The notes under the pieces were generated by a model, which was given only the letters and a program-made list of their open reading frames with translations, was not told the DNA's origin and ran no database searches. A stretch of 5,541 nt of DNA from Clostridia bacterium (lineage in GTDB: Bacteria; Bacillota; Clostridia; Oscillospirales; CAG-382): positions 1 through 5,541 of the forward strand of contig JAGDBE010000057.1 in the NCBI GenBank assembly GCA_017959195.1, given 5' to 3'. The position numbers were made by a program, and so were the translations under genes. This document shows, one piece after another, positions 1 through 5,541 of the stretch (the stretch's first letter is position 1; every line of letters starts with the position of its first letter).

Positions 1-28
1 AAAGATGATAATTATTTACACGCGTTAA

Positions 29-53
29 TTTTTTTATAAAAAAACGTAAAAAA
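29..53. promoter_or_regulatory. A/T-tract, UP-element-like region upstream of the cdaA promoter
   Basis: Bases 29-44 are seven T, then AT, then seven A, a perfect 16-base self-complementary sequence, and a further A-run follows at 48-53. Relative to the transcription start inferred near base 92, this lies at roughly -39 to -63, where alpha-subunit-binding UP elements sit. Seen: the tracts and their symmetry. Inferred: that they raise promoter strength. The palindrome is low complexity, and it lacks the GC-rich stem expected of a terminator for an upstream gene. It could simply be curved AT-rich intergenic DNA. Confidence 0.35.
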
Positions 54-56
54 TTG

Positions 57-85
57 TTTTCAAATCCTATAATATATGATATAAT
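57..85 (+). promoter_or_regulatory. Probable sigma-A promoter of the cdaA operon (extended -10)
   Basis: A perfect extended -10 element, TGATATAAT, occupies 77-85. Seventeen bases upstream of its hexamer is TTTTCA (57-62), which matches four of six positions of the TTGACA consensus. Transcription would start near base 92, giving a leader of about 25 bases before the chosen cdaA start codon, which is just enough for the ribosome binding site. A second TATAAT at 68-73 has no recognisable -35 box or TG extension and is the weaker candidate. This is the only convincing promoter seen ahead of the five-gene block, so it probably drives the whole operon. Confidence 0.6.
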
Positions 86-101
86 ATTATATATACTTAA
101 A

Positions 102-109
102 AAAGGTGG
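102..109 (+). promoter_or_regulatory. Ribosome binding site of cdaA
   Basis: AAAGGTGG is a strong match to the anti-Shine-Dalgarno sequence. It ends seven bases before the ATG at 117 but only one base before the ATG at 111, so it selects 117 as the start. An in-frame TTG at 54 lies upstream of the predicted promoter and would not be on the transcript. Confidence 0.8.
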
Positions 110-116
110 TATGAAA

Positions 117-965
117 ATGAGTTTTATTGCAAATACAATCGAATACATAATTAACAGAATTTCCGCGATTACAGTATTTGACATACTCGATATAGCGATT
201 GTATCTGTCGTTTTCTACTACATTTTTAAGTTTGTAAGAGACAGACGCGCGGGCAAACTTGCCGTGGGAATAATTTTCATACTTGCGCTTCTTCTGATAA
301 GCAACGTTTTCAACATGTATGCTCTGAACTTTTTGCTCAGCAACGTCGTGCAGGTAGGAATCTTAGGAATTATTATCGTATTCCAGTCGGAATTCAGATA
401 TTTTCTCGAAAAAGTCGGCGGAAACACGTTTATAACGAGTATCAACAAAAAAACGGAAAAGCGTGTGCTTTCCGACGTCTTCAAGTGCATTGACGCGGTT
501 GTTGACGCGTGCGATTCCTTCTCGAAGGAAATGGTCGGCGCTTTAATTGTGTTTGAGCGCTCCACAAAGCTCGGAGATATAATCAAAACGGGCACGGTAA
601 TCGATTCCGAGCCGTCGGAATACCTCATCAAAAACATCTTTTTCAACAAGGCGCCGCTTCACGACGGAGCGCTTGTTATCAGAGATTTCAGACTTTGCTC
701 GGCAGGCTGTTTTCTTCCGCTCAGCGACGACGGCTCGTTAAACAGAGAGCTCGGAACGCGGCACAGAGCGGGTATCGGTATAAGTGAGAATTCCGACGCC
801 GTTGTCGTCATCGTATCTGAGGAGACGGGAGTTATTTCGGTTGCGCTTGACGGGGAACTGACGAGAAACTACACTCCGGCGAAGCTCAAAGAGAAGCTTG
901 TTTCGCTTATGGTTCACGAGGAAAACAAAAAGGAAAACCCGATATCCAAGAGATTCAAACGATAA
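117..965 (+). CDS. cdaA: Diadenylate cyclase CdaA (membrane c-di-AMP synthase)
   Basis: CdaA condenses two ATP into cyclic di-AMP, the second messenger that controls potassium and osmolyte uptake and cell wall homeostasis in Firmicutes. The 282-residue product has the family layout. Three membrane helices (about 22-40, 48-65 and 69-89) are followed by a cytoplasmic DisA_N (DAC) domain from about residue 100. Both catalytic signatures are intact: DGA at 183-185, preceded by LH, and GTRHR at 213-217. The linker motif after helix 3 reads FQSEFR (89-94), where I recall FQPELR as usual. The length is close to the roughly 270 residues of Bacillus and Listeria CdaA. The ATG at 117 is chosen because the Shine-Dalgarno site is correctly spaced only for it. 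It is the first gene of the block, and cdaR starts 21 bases after its stop. The basic C-terminal tail (KRFKR) is ordinary. Function is strongly supported by motifs and by the neighbouring cdaR. Confidence 0.97.
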   Translation: MSFIANTIEYIINRISAITVFDILDIAIVSVVFYYIFKFVRDRRAGKLAVGIIFILALLLISNVFNMYALNFLLSNVVQVGILGIIIVFQSEFRYFLEKVGGNTFITSINKKTEKRVLSDVFKCIDAVVDACDSFSKEMVGALIVFERSTKLGDIIKTGTVIDSEPSEYLIKNIFFNKAPLHDGALVIRDFRLCSAGCFLPLSDDGSLNRELGTRHRAGIGISENSDAVVVIVSEETGVISVALDGELTRNYTPAKLKEKLVSLMVHEENKKENPISKRFKR

Positions 966-972
966 AATGTGA

Positions 973-980
973 AGGGAGAG
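973..980 (+). promoter_or_regulatory. Ribosome binding site of cdaR
   Basis: AGGGAGAG lies just after the cdaA stop codon and ends six bases before the ATG at 987. It therefore decides against the in-frame GTG at 969, which would sit upstream of this site and has no good site of its own. Confidence 0.75.
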
Positions 981-986
981 CTTAAG

Positions 987-2027
987 ATGAACGAAAAAGA
1001 TACCAACAACACAAAAAAAGAGCTGGAAAACCTCACAACGACGTTTGATGAAAACGGCAATATAAAGAGAACTTCCAAAAAGAGCACGCTGCTTCCGAAA
1101 ATTCTCTCGGTTTTTGCCGCAATTATTCTCTGGATGTACGTTTATCAGGCTGTTGAATATGAGGGCGTTATAAAAGACGTTCCGATTTCGTTTGAAAACT
1201 TCAACAACAATCTCGGACTCGATATCGTGAGCGGTTACGAGAGCACCGTTGACGTAACGCTGAAAGGCACGAACAATATAATTAATAAAATAACTAAAAA
1301 CGATATAAGGGCCGCTGCGGACCTTTCGCAGGTTACTCAGCTCGGCGACTATACGATTCAAATAAAGATAGACCCGCCGAACGGTGCAAAAATTGTTGAC
1401 CAGAGTATAACCGAAATCAACCTTTCGGTTGATAAAACAATCAAAAGCACTGTTTCCGTTCAGCCTAAACTGAATTATACCGTTCAGTACCCTTATGAAA
1501 TCGGAGAGGTAACGGTAGAGCCGCAGACGATTGAGATTACAGGTCCCGAAACGGATATAGTTTCGATAGAAGCGGCGGAAGCGGAAATAAATCTCGGCAG
1601 TATCAAGAACAACGTCATATCTCAGGTGCCGCTCATTTTAAGAAACGCAAGCGGCTACGAGGTAAGCTCGAAATATATCGTTTCAAATCCGAGTACGGCT
1701 CAGATTTCCGTGTCTGTACTGAAAACGGCGGGTTACATAGTAAATCCGAATATACAGTATAACAGCGACAACTTTAATATTACGTTCCAGCCGACAAAAG
1801 TGTACGTAAAGGGTCTTGTTAACGACGTTGACGCAATAAACGAGATAACGACCGAGCGGCTTGTGATTAATTCCGCCGGCGAATTTACCGTGAAATTAAA
1901 TCAAATGAGCGGACTCAAATATTACAGCAATTATAACGCACTTGAAAGCGATATTGTTTCGGAAATAACGGTAACTGCAGAAGAAAAACGCGTAGTTCTT
2001 CCCGAAAAGACCGAAGATGAAGAATGA
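987..2027 (+). CDS. cdaR: YbbR-domain protein CdaR, membrane-anchored partner of CdaA
   Basis: CdaR (YbbR) is a single-pass membrane protein that binds CdaA and modulates c-di-AMP synthesis. The 346-residue product starts with a hydrophilic, Lys/Glu-rich cytoplasmic segment (1-34). One membrane helix (about 35-54) follows, with the family hallmark ILWMYV at 47-52. The rest is an extracytoplasmic part built of beta-rich YbbR repeats, which I divide at about 57-148, 151-246 and 247-335. Repeat 2 carries the typical pattern of a valine-proline strand then ITGPE, and repeat 3 the equivalent VKG and FTVKL. The C-terminal tail is acidic. Bacillus CdaR, as I recall, has four repeats and only a very short N-terminal tail, so this version is shorter outside and longer inside. 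The start at 987 is set by its ribosome binding site. Its last 11 bases overlap the next gene, suggesting translational coupling. Low sequence conservation is normal for this family; the call rests on the anchor motif, repeats and position. Confidence 0.93.
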   Translation: MNEKDTNNTKKELENLTTTFDENGNIKRTSKKSTLLPKILSVFAAIILWMYVYQAVEYEGVIKDVPISFENFNNNLGLDIVSGYESTVDVTLKGTNNIINKITKNDIRAAADLSQVTQLGDYTIQIKIDPPNGAKIVDQSITEINLSVDKTIKSTVSVQPKLNYTVQYPYEIGEVTVEPQTIEITGPETDIVSIEAAEAEINLGSIKNNVISQVPLILRNASGYEVSSKYIVSNPSTAQISVSVLKTAGYIVNPNIQYNSDNFNITFQPTKVYVKGLVNDVDAINEITTERLVINSAGEFTVKLNQMSGLKYYSNYNALESDIVSEITVTAEEKRVVLPEKTEDEE

Positions 2028-3633
2028 TTTCTTTGTAATCCGGAATATAAAAGTTCCGGTTTGCTTCGAATCGGCGCAGTATCACGATGAGAGTGCCATA
2101 CAGAAAGCAAAAAAGAAGTATTCTTCAAAACTGGAACGAAAATTCGGCAAAGCAGACTTTTTTATATATAAAAAATCCGTCGACGCAAGAAAAACCGATG
2201 AGATATTCTTCATATATTCCGTTGCGGCAAAGCCCGAAAATGAGATTATTGCCGACTTAAATTATGAAGACGTATCGGTTGTGAATTCCGAGTACCCCGA
2301 ATTTGACAAAATAAGCGTAAAACAAGGCGAAAGACCGGTTGTCGTCGGATTCGGACCTTCCGGAATGTTTTGCTCTTACGTGCTTGCGCTTGCGGGCGCA
2401 AATCCCGTAATTATTGAGCGCGGAGACAAAATCGAAGACAGAACCGACAAGGTTAAGAAATACTGGGAAAGCGGAATTCTTGACACGGAAAGCAACGTTC
2501 AGTTCGGAGAGGGAGGCGCCGGTGCGTTTTCCGACGGAAAACTCCTTTCAAGGATAAATGACAAGCTTACGGGATACGTACTAAACAAGTTCGTGGAATT
2601 CGGCGCACCGAAAGAAATTCTGTATCTTTCAAAGCCGCACGTCGGAACGGATTTGCTAAAAAACGTTGTCCGCAATATGAGAAACGAAATAATAAAACTC
2701 GGCGGCAGTTTTATGTTCAACTCAAAACTGACGGGAATAAACACATATTCTGACGGAAGCGTAAAGAGCGTTGAAATAAACGGAAATGAAACGCTCAAAT
2801 CTACGGCGGTATTCTTATGTATCGGCCACAGTGCAAGAGACACCTTTTCAATGCTTATGGAAAAAGGACAAACGGTAACTCCGAAATCCTTTTCGGTGGG
2901 AGTCAGAATCGAACATCTGCAAAGCGACATAAACAGAGCGCTTTACGGAAAATATGCGGATTGCGTTGCGCTTGAAAAGGCGCAGTACACGCTTTCGCAC
3001 AAAGAAAACGGACGCGCGGTATATTCATTCTGCATGTGCCCCGGAGGAATTGTTGTCGCGAGCGCTTCCGATAATAACGAAATCGTTACCAACGGTATGA
3101 GCTACTATAAAAGGGACGGAATTAACGCAAATTCGGCAATAGCCGTTTCCGTAAACGAGAGCGACTACGGCGCAACGCCCATGGGAGCGATAGAATATCA
3201 AAGAAAAATCGAAAGATCGGCATATGTGCTTGCAGGTTCTGACGGAGCATCTCCCGTTCAGACGCTTTGCGATTATATGAATTCCACTGTTTCACACGAG
3301 CCGAAAAGAATACTTCCGTCATATACGGGAAAAACGAAAATATGCGATATAAACGCGCTTTTTCCCGATTATATAAATGAAATGCTGAAAATCGGATTTT
3401 GCGATTTCGAAATGAAAATAAAGGGCTTTTCGTGCAGCGACGCGGTTTTAACGGCACCCGAAACGAGAACTTCAAGTCCTGTGAGAATAAACAGAAATGA
3501 AAATTGCGAAGCGCTGAAATCGAAAAATCTGTATCCCTGCGGCGAGGGCGCGGGATATGCGGGCGGAATTACAAGCGCCGCGGTTGACGGCATAAAATGC
3601 GCAATTTTCTACCTCAAAAAAATATCGGAGTAA
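2017..3633 (+). CDS. COG2509-type FAD-dependent dehydrogenase, substrate unknown
   Basis: This is a 538-residue flavoprotein of the uncharacterised COG2509 group (NAD/FAD-utilising dehydrogenases), close to the usual family length. An N-terminal alpha/beta domain (about 1-100) carries the family motif KKSVDARK (52-59). The FAD-binding Rossmann fold starts at about 107, with the dinucleotide motif GFGPSG at 111-116 and the ribose-binding acid E134 at the end of the second strand. Other conserved blocks are VQFGEGGAGAFSDGK (161-175), CIGHSARDT (268-276), FCMCPGG (338-344), PETRTSSPVR (481-490) and CGEGAGYAGG (508-517), the last being the C-terminal FAD contact. The CxC pair C339/C341 is a possible redox or metal site. 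No signal peptide or membrane segment is seen, so it should be cytosolic. The ATG at 2017 is the plausible start, inside the end of cdaR; its ribosome binding site is weak, so coupling to cdaR translation is likely. Catalytic role and substrate are not known to me. Confidence 0.92.
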   Translation: MKNDFFVIRNIKVPVCFESAQYHDESAIQKAKKKYSSKLERKFGKADFFIYKKSVDARKTDEIFFIYSVAAKPENEIIADLNYEDVSVVNSEYPEFDKISVKQGERPVVVGFGPSGMFCSYVLALAGANPVIIERGDKIEDRTDKVKKYWESGILDTESNVQFGEGGAGAFSDGKLLSRINDKLTGYVLNKFVEFGAPKEILYLSKPHVGTDLLKNVVRNMRNEIIKLGGSFMFNSKLTGINTYSDGSVKSVEINGNETLKSTAVFLCIGHSARDTFSMLMEKGQTVTPKSFSVGVRIEHLQSDINRALYGKYADCVALEKAQYTLSHKENGRAVYSFCMCPGGIVVASASDNNEIVTNGMSYYKRDGINANSAIAVSVNESDYGATPMGAIEYQRKIERSAYVLAGSDGASPVQTLCDYMNSTVSHEPKRILPSYTGKTKICDINALFPDYINEMLKIGFCDFEMKIKGFSCSDAVLTAPETRTSSPVRINRNENCEALKSKNLYPCGEGAGYAGGITSAAVDGIKCAIFYLKKISE

Positions 3634-3638
3634 ATATT

Positions 3639-4097
3639 ATGAACGCAAAAGCATACGTAATCGAATGTTCAGGCAAAACGGCAAAAGTAAGTGTTATAAG
3701 GAGAACTGCCTGTGATTCCTGCGCTTCCTGCGCACAAAAGGATGCATGCCACGCGGAGCTTTTGCTTTCCGACGCAAACAAAACCTACGATATTGAAGCT
3801 GAAAACACCGTAAACGCGCAAAAAGGCGACCTTGTTGAAATTCAGTCGGAAGACAAAAAGCAGCTGGCTCTGTCGGCTCTGCTGTTTGTTGTTCCGGTTA
3901 TTCTCGGCATAATTGCGTATACGATAGTGTTTTACGTTCTTAATTTTGCGGAATATGCGGTACTTTCCGCAGTCTTTGCAGTGGCGGCTGCCTTTTTCGT
4001 ATGCGCTTTTTGTGCCGACAGGTATTCGAAAAAGCATATGAAATCGTATATCACAAAAATAATTGAGGAGAGCAGTAACAAAGATGCACGACAATAA
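3639..4097 (+). CDS. RseC/MucC-family membrane protein with cysteine cluster
   Basis: A 152-residue protein with the RseC_MucC layout. A small N-terminal domain holds a cysteine cluster of spacing CxxCxxCx5C (C25, C28, C31, C37), then comes a beta-like stretch ending in GDLVEI (63-68), two membrane helices (about 76-100 and 106-126) and a basic C-terminal tail. E. coli RseC has a similar length and a CxxCx5C pattern. There it acts in sigma-E control and, with the Rsx (Rnf-like) complex, in reducing SoxR. In Clostridia related proteins are usually linked to electron transfer, but no precise role is established to my knowledge. A second CxxC pair (C122, C125) sits at the end of helix 2. The ATG at 3639 is chosen because GGAG at 3627-3630 is eight bases upstream; an upstream in-frame start lies inside the preceding gene. 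It begins 5 bases after the flavoprotein stop and its end overlaps recJ by 14 bases. Confidence 0.85.
   Translation: MNAKAYVIECSGKTAKVSVIRRTACDSCASCAQKDACHAELLLSDANKTYDIEAENTVNAQKGDLVEIQSEDKKQLALSALLFVVPVILGIIAYTIVFYVLNFAEYAVLSAVFAVAAAFFVCAFCADRYSKKHMKSYITKIIEESSNKDARQ
4065..4072 (+). promoter_or_regulatory. Ribosome binding site of recJ, inside the preceding gene
   Basis: GAGGAGAG is a strong Shine-Dalgarno match. It ends eleven bases before the recJ ATG at 4084, a slightly long spacing. It lies within the coding sequence of the RseC-like gene, so ribosomes translating that gene would pass over it, which is consistent with translational coupling of the two genes. Confidence 0.6.
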
Positions 4098-5541
4098 CAA
4101 GCGCAGCATTATCTGGAATATCGGACAGCCTGACGCAAAAAAATCGTCGGAACTTGCGAAAAAGCTCGGAATTTCCGAATTTCTTGCAAAACTTCTCGTC
4201 TCAAAGGGAATAGAAGACGCAGATGAAGCGATGAATTTCATGAACTGCGATTATATGCTTCTGCACGATCCTTTTTTGCTTCCCGATATGGATAAAGCGG
4301 CAAAACGTATACATGAAGCGATTGATAAAAAAGAAAAAATACTCATATACGGCGATTACGACGTTGACGGAATAACCTCCGTCGCGGTTTTATATTTATA
4401 TTTCAAGTCGAAAGGCATTATCGCCGAGTATTATATTCCCGAGAGAATAAACGAGGGCTACGGACTAAACAAACAGGCAATAGATAAATTCGCCGAGAGC
4501 GGAATAAAATTAATAATAACGGTTGACAGCGGTATTACCGCGTTTGACGAGGTAAATTACGCAAAAGAACACGGAATAGACGTCGTTATCACCGACCACC
4601 ACGAGTGCCACGAGGATTTACCGGACGCTTTTGCGGTTGTAAATCCGCACAGGAACGACAGCAAGTATCCGTTTTGCGAACTTGCGGGTGTGGGCGTTGT
4701 TTTCAAACTCGTATGCGCTCTTGAAAAGAACAAAAATTTAAGAGATTTATGTTCAAAATACTGCGATATCGTTTCTCTCGGCACGATAGCAGACGTAATG
4801 CCTGTTACGGGAGAAAACAGAATAATCGTCAAAATCGGGCTCGATAAAATTGAAAAATCGTCGAATCTGGGACTTAATGCGCTTATAGAAAGCTCGGTAA
4901 GCGTGAAAAAAACTTATAAAACAAAGAGAATTACGTCTTATACGATAGGATTTATCCTCGCTCCGAGAATCAATGCCGCCGGCAGAATCGGCGACGTAAA
5001 CAAGGCGATAAAACTGCTTATTACAGAAAATCCGCAGGAAGCCGAAAATATAGCCGACTACCTCTGCGCGCTCAACCGCGAAAGGCAGCTTGTGGAAAAC
5101 CTTATTTTCGAGCAGGCGGTTTCCAAAATCGAAAGCGACGGCAGCTACGCCGACGACAAGGTGCTTGTTCTGACGTCAGATACGTGGCATATAGGCGTTA
5201 TCGGAATCGTCGCTTCGAAAATCACGGAAAAATACGGACTTCCGTCAATACTCATATCATTTGACGGAGACGTAGGAAAAGCGTCCGGCAGAAGCATTAA
5301 GGGCTTCAATATAAACGAAGCCATATCGCAGTGCAAGGATCTTGTGATTAAGTACGGCGGACACGAGCTTGCGGCGGGGCTTTCGATTTCAAGGGAAAAC
5401 GTTGACGCTTTCCGGAAAAAGATAAACGAATATGCAAAGAGCGTATTTGATTTTGAAAACGTATGCACCTATATAAACGCCGACATGGAACTTACCGGCA
5501 AAGAAGTGAGCGTAGAGAACACGCTTGAATCGTTAAAGCTT
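4084..5541 (+). CDS. recJ: Single-stranded-DNA-specific exonuclease RecJ (3' end beyond window)
   Basis: RecJ degrades single-stranded DNA 5' to 3' and works in RecF-pathway recombination, mismatch repair and base excision repair. The reading frame stays open for 486 codons to the window edge, so the gene is cut by the window, not broken. The N-terminal region has the usual tryptophan start (IIWNIG, 9-14). The DHH catalytic domain shows GDYDVDGITS (90-99), TVDSGI (146-151), TDHH (170-173), GTIADVMP (233-240) and PRINAAGR (294-301), supplying the metal-binding aspartates and histidines. The DHHA1 domain shows WHIGVIGIVASK (368-379), ASGRSIKGFN (400-409) and GGHELAAG (425-432). The C-terminal OB-fold domain of RecJ should begin near the edge and is mostly missing. 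The ATG at 4084 overlaps the previous gene by 14 bases and is preceded by GAGGAGAG. The DHH fold is shared with c-di-AMP phosphodiesterases, but PRINAAGR and the length favour RecJ. Confidence 0.96.
   Translation, partial: MHDNNKRSIIWNIGQPDAKKSSELAKKLGISEFLAKLLVSKGIEDADEAMNFMNCDYMLLHDPFLLPDMDKAAKRIHEAIDKKEKILIYGDYDVDGITSVAVLYLYFKSKGIIAEYYIPERINEGYGLNKQAIDKFAESGIKLIITVDSGITAFDEVNYAKEHGIDVVITDHHECHEDLPDAFAVVNPHRNDSKYPFCELAGVGVVFKLVCALEKNKNLRDLCSKYCDIVSLGTIADVMPVTGENRIIVKIGLDKIEKSSNLGLNALIESSVSVKKTYKTKRITSYTIGFILAPRINAAGRIGDVNKAIKLLITENPQEAENIADYLCALNRERQLVENLIFEQAVSKIESDGSYADDKVLVLTSDTWHIGVIGIVASKITEKYGLPSILISFDGDVGKASGRSIKGFNINEAISQCKDLVIKYGGHELAAGLSISRENVDAFRKKINEYAKSVFDFENVCTYINADMELTGKEVSVENTLESLKL

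Noticed and set aside
20..44. Possible rho-independent terminator of an upstream gene, from the T-run, A-run palindrome
   Set aside because: The palindrome is only A and T with no GC-rich stem, and no stem followed by a T-run can be formed. An upstream gene end cannot be identified in the window.
54..116. Upstream TTG and ATG starts for cdaA (bases 54 and 111) that would lengthen the protein
   Set aside because: TTG at 54 precedes the predicted promoter -10 and lacks a ribosome binding site; ATG at 111 is only one base from the Shine-Dalgarno site. ATG at 117 has correct spacing.
1..116. c-di-AMP riboswitch or other structured leader before cdaA
   Set aside because: The inferred leader is only about 25 bases and AT-rich, too short for a ydaO-type or any other riboswitch aptamer.
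738..1361. Long minus-strand open frame across the cdaA-cdaR junction
   Set aside because: It lies antisense to two well supported genes, has no recognisable domain, and its Phe/Arg-rich composition is that of a reverse-strand shadow. The same applies to the other minus-strand frames at 218-649, 1931-2128, 2499-2930, 3122-3475, 3369-3593, 3669-4241, 4557-4832 and 5145-5468.
4084..5541. Reading the DHH/DHHA1 gene as a c-di-AMP phosphodiesterase (GdpP or DhhP)
   Set aside because: GdpP has membrane helices plus PAS and GGDEF-like domains, none of which is present; DhhP proteins are much shorter. The PRINAAGR and WHIGVIGIVASK motifs and the open frame past 486 codons fit RecJ.
5536..5541. Window ends exactly on AAGCTT (a HindIII site) and in the recJ reading frame
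   Set aside because: It could hint at a cloned fragment end, but a six-base match at an arbitrary window edge is not evidence; recJ simply continues beyond the window.

Overview
This window looks like one tightly packed, single-strand gene block from a low-to-moderate GC Gram-positive bacterium, most likely an anaerobic member of the Clostridia (Oscillospiraceae-like gut Firmicutes would fit). The reasons are the cdaA-cdaR (ybbR) pair, strong purine-rich Shine-Dalgarno sites, heavy use of AGA and ATA codons beside GCG and TCG, and a COG2509-type flavoprotein and RseC-like protein of the kind I associate with anaerobes. The assignment is inference; no rRNA or other marker is present.

Layout: bases 1-116 are an AT-rich intergenic stretch with A/T tracts and a convincing extended -10 promoter, followed by a strong ribosome binding site. 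Five plus-strand genes then follow with almost no spacing: cdaA (117-965, membrane diadenylate cyclase making c-di-AMP), cdaR/ybbR (987-2027, membrane-anchored partner of CdaA), a COG2509-type FAD-dependent dehydrogenase of unknown substrate (2017-3633), a small two-helix membrane protein of the RseC/MucC family with a cysteine cluster (3639-4097), and recJ (4084 to the right edge, 5' single-strand DNA exonuclease, cut by the window end before its C-terminal part). The junctions are a 21-base gap, an 11-base overlap, a 5-base gap and a 14-base overlap. No terminator or internal promoter was recognised between them, so they are probably co-transcribed from the promoter near base 80, and at least two junctions look translationally coupled.

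How the genes may work together: CdaA and CdaR form the well known c-di-AMP synthesis and regulation module that controls potassium and osmolyte transport and cell wall balance. In the classical Firmicutes arrangement glmM follows cdaR. Here it does not follow directly; a flavoprotein and a cysteine-rich membrane protein do, and these two could be redox partners (inference only). RecJ is a housekeeping DNA repair enzyme. Its DHH/DHHA1 fold is shared with c-di-AMP phosphodiesterases, but its motifs argue for RecJ itself.

Overall the window is mostly conserved core genome. I found no mobile element, CRISPR array, RNA gene or obviously new system. The points worth a second look are the redox genes in the c-di-AMP operon, the extra cysteine pair in the RseC-like protein, the long N-terminal tail and short outer part of CdaR, and the symmetric -10 region.
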